Of a stretch of DNA of 6,178 nt, positions 5,255 through 6,178 are shown piece by piece. The DNA is from Chloroflexia bacterium (GTDB taxonomy: Bacteria; Chloroflexota; Chloroflexia; Thermomicrobiales; UBA6265). Both the position numbers and the translations under genes were made by a program. The stretch's first letter is position 1. Every line of letters starts with the position of its first letter. The notes beneath the pieces are model-generated. The model saw nothing but the letters and a program-made list of their open reading frames with translations. It made no database searches and was not told the DNA's origin. The stretch is taken from positions 1-6,178 of the forward strand of contig JACCVE010000175.1 of assembly GCA_013698285.1 (NCBI GenBank), in the 5' to 3' direction.

Positions 5255-6178
5255 GTGGGAGCCGCGACCTCGATGACTGACGCCACCGCCACCGCCGCCC
5301 CGACCTTGACCATCCCCGGCGACGCCGCCGTCGATCTCCATCTCCACACCCACGCCAGCGACGGGGCCTGGACGCCGGAGGGTCTTGTCGCCCACCTCGT
5401 CGAAAAGGGGTTTCGGGTCGTCTGCGTCTGCGACCACGACACGCAGTGGTCGGTTCCCGAGGTCACCCGGCTGGGCGCTGAGCGCGGCCTGCACGTCGTC
5501 CCCGGCGTCGAGGTCACCACCAGGTGGTCGGGCCGGCAATGGCACCTGCTCGTCTACGGCATCGCTCCCGACCGGACCGACGCGTCGGCCGCGCAATTCC
5601 AGGCGGTGCTGGCCGAGACGGACGCCGAGTTGCGACGGCTGGCGGCCGACGCGCGGGACCGCTACGAGGCGGCCGGCAAGGACCTCCCCGGCCTGGCCGA
5701 CCTGCACGCCGACCGGCCGATGTGGCCCTACCACGTCTTGATGGCCGCGATCGGGGCCGGGCACGTCAAGGACCTCAAGGAGGCGGCCGAGACCCTGGTC
5801 TCGCTCGGGGGCGGGTTCAGCGCCGACCAGCCGTTGGAACAGGTGGTCGAGGCGGCCCACCTGGCGGGCGGGGTCTGCGTCGTCGCCCACCCGGGCCGGA
5901 GCGATTCGGTCGGGGTGATGACGGCGGCCGACCTGGACCGGATGCTGGAGACGATCCCCCTCGACGGCTTGGAGGGGCACTACCGCTCCTATACCGACGA
6001 GCAGACTGCCCTCTACCGGGGCCTGGCCGCCGACAGGGGGATGCTGGTCTCCTGCGGGTCCGATTCTCACGCCCCAGGCAAGCCGGTCGATCCCCGGCCG
6101 TGGCAGGCCCGCTGGTGTGCCGACTTGCTGGGCCGGCTCGGTGTCATGGTCGAACCGGACGATCCCGGCGGCTGGGCC
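5255..6178 (+). CDS. PHP-domain metal-dependent phosphoesterase, 3'-truncated
   Basis: An open frame of 308 codons from GTG 5255 to the last base of the window, with no stop codon, so the end of the gene is missing. A later ATG (5273) would remove 6 residues. The PHP (polymerase and histidinol phosphatase) motifs are all present: DLHLHTHASDG (27-37, with H29, H31 and D36), CDHDT (59-63), GVE (84-86), H97 in WHLLVYG, AHPGR (211-215) and SDSHAPG (269-275). These His/Asp/Glu residues normally hold two or three metal ions and hydrolyse phosphate esters. The arrangement resembles the YciV/TrpH group, which includes 3',5'-nucleoside bisphosphate phosphatase and 5'-to-3' RNase AM activities. It is much shorter than the PHP domains attached to DNA polymerases III/X and lacks their other domains in the visible part. 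The exact substrate is unknown. A Thr/Ala-rich start (about residues 5-17) precedes the domain. Confidence 0.88.
   Translation, partial: MGAATSMTDATATAAPTLTIPGDAAVDLHLHTHASDGAWTPEGLVAHLVEKGFRVVCVCDHDTQWSVPEVTRLGAERGLHVVPGVEVTTRWSGRQWHLLVYGIAPDRTDASAAQFQAVLAETDAELRRLAADARDRYEAAGKDLPGLADLHADRPMWPYHVLMAAIGAGHVKDLKEAAETLVSLGGGFSADQPLEQVVEAAHLAGGVCVVAHPGRSDSVGVMTAADLDRMLETIPLDGLEGHYRSYTDEQTALYRGLAADRGMLVSCGSDSHAPGKPVDPRPWQARWCADLLGRLGVMVEPDDPGGWA

Noticed and set aside
4931..6070. Minus-strand open frame (379 codons) opposite the PHP gene
   Set aside because: The plus strand carries every PHP metal-binding motif without a stop up to the window edge. The minus-strand frame has no known domain and also crosses the divergent promoter region.

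Overview
This is a 6.2 kb stretch of very GC-rich bacterial DNA. Codon third positions are overwhelmingly G or C, and several starts look like GTG. Gene content and protein style point to a high-GC bacterium. My best guess is Chloroflexota (Thermomicrobia-like), with Actinomycetota as the alternative. The reasons are a short methylmalonyl-CoA mutase subunit that ends before the cobalamin domain, an actinobacterial-type carboxyltransferase ending in KHGNIPL, and a tiny epsilon-like protein behind it. The lineage is inferred from resemblance only.

Left part (1-2826, + strand): a propionyl-CoA/methylmalonyl-CoA gene cluster. It starts with the 3' half of a methylmalonyl-CoA mutase large (catalytic) subunit that began upstream of the window. 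A complete biotin-dependent acyl-CoA carboxylase beta subunit (carboxyltransferase) follows. It overlaps an 80-codon gene resembling the small epsilon subunit of acyl-CoA carboxylases. Together these would carboxylate propionyl-CoA (possibly also acetyl-CoA) to methylmalonyl-CoA and rearrange it to succinyl-CoA. The biotin carboxylase/BCCP subunit, the cobalamin-binding small mutase subunit and the epimerase are not in the window.

Middle (2827-2972): a short gap between convergent genes, mostly filled by an 89-nt element with 21-nt imperfect inverted arms. The element begins at the stop codon of the epsilon-like gene.

Right-centre (2973-4938, - strand): a two-gene unit. A phosphomannomutase/phosphoglucomutase (ManB type) is followed after 1 nt by a DUF402-family protein, a family that includes nucleoside di-/triphosphate phosphatases.

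Right end (4939-6178): a divergent intergenic region of about 316 nt, then a PHP-domain metallo-phosphoesterase on the + strand. It stays open to the window edge and is therefore 3'-truncated. No rRNA, tRNA, CRISPR, transposase or phage gene is visible. Overall this is an ordinary metabolic region with a few details worth checking, not a clear new system.
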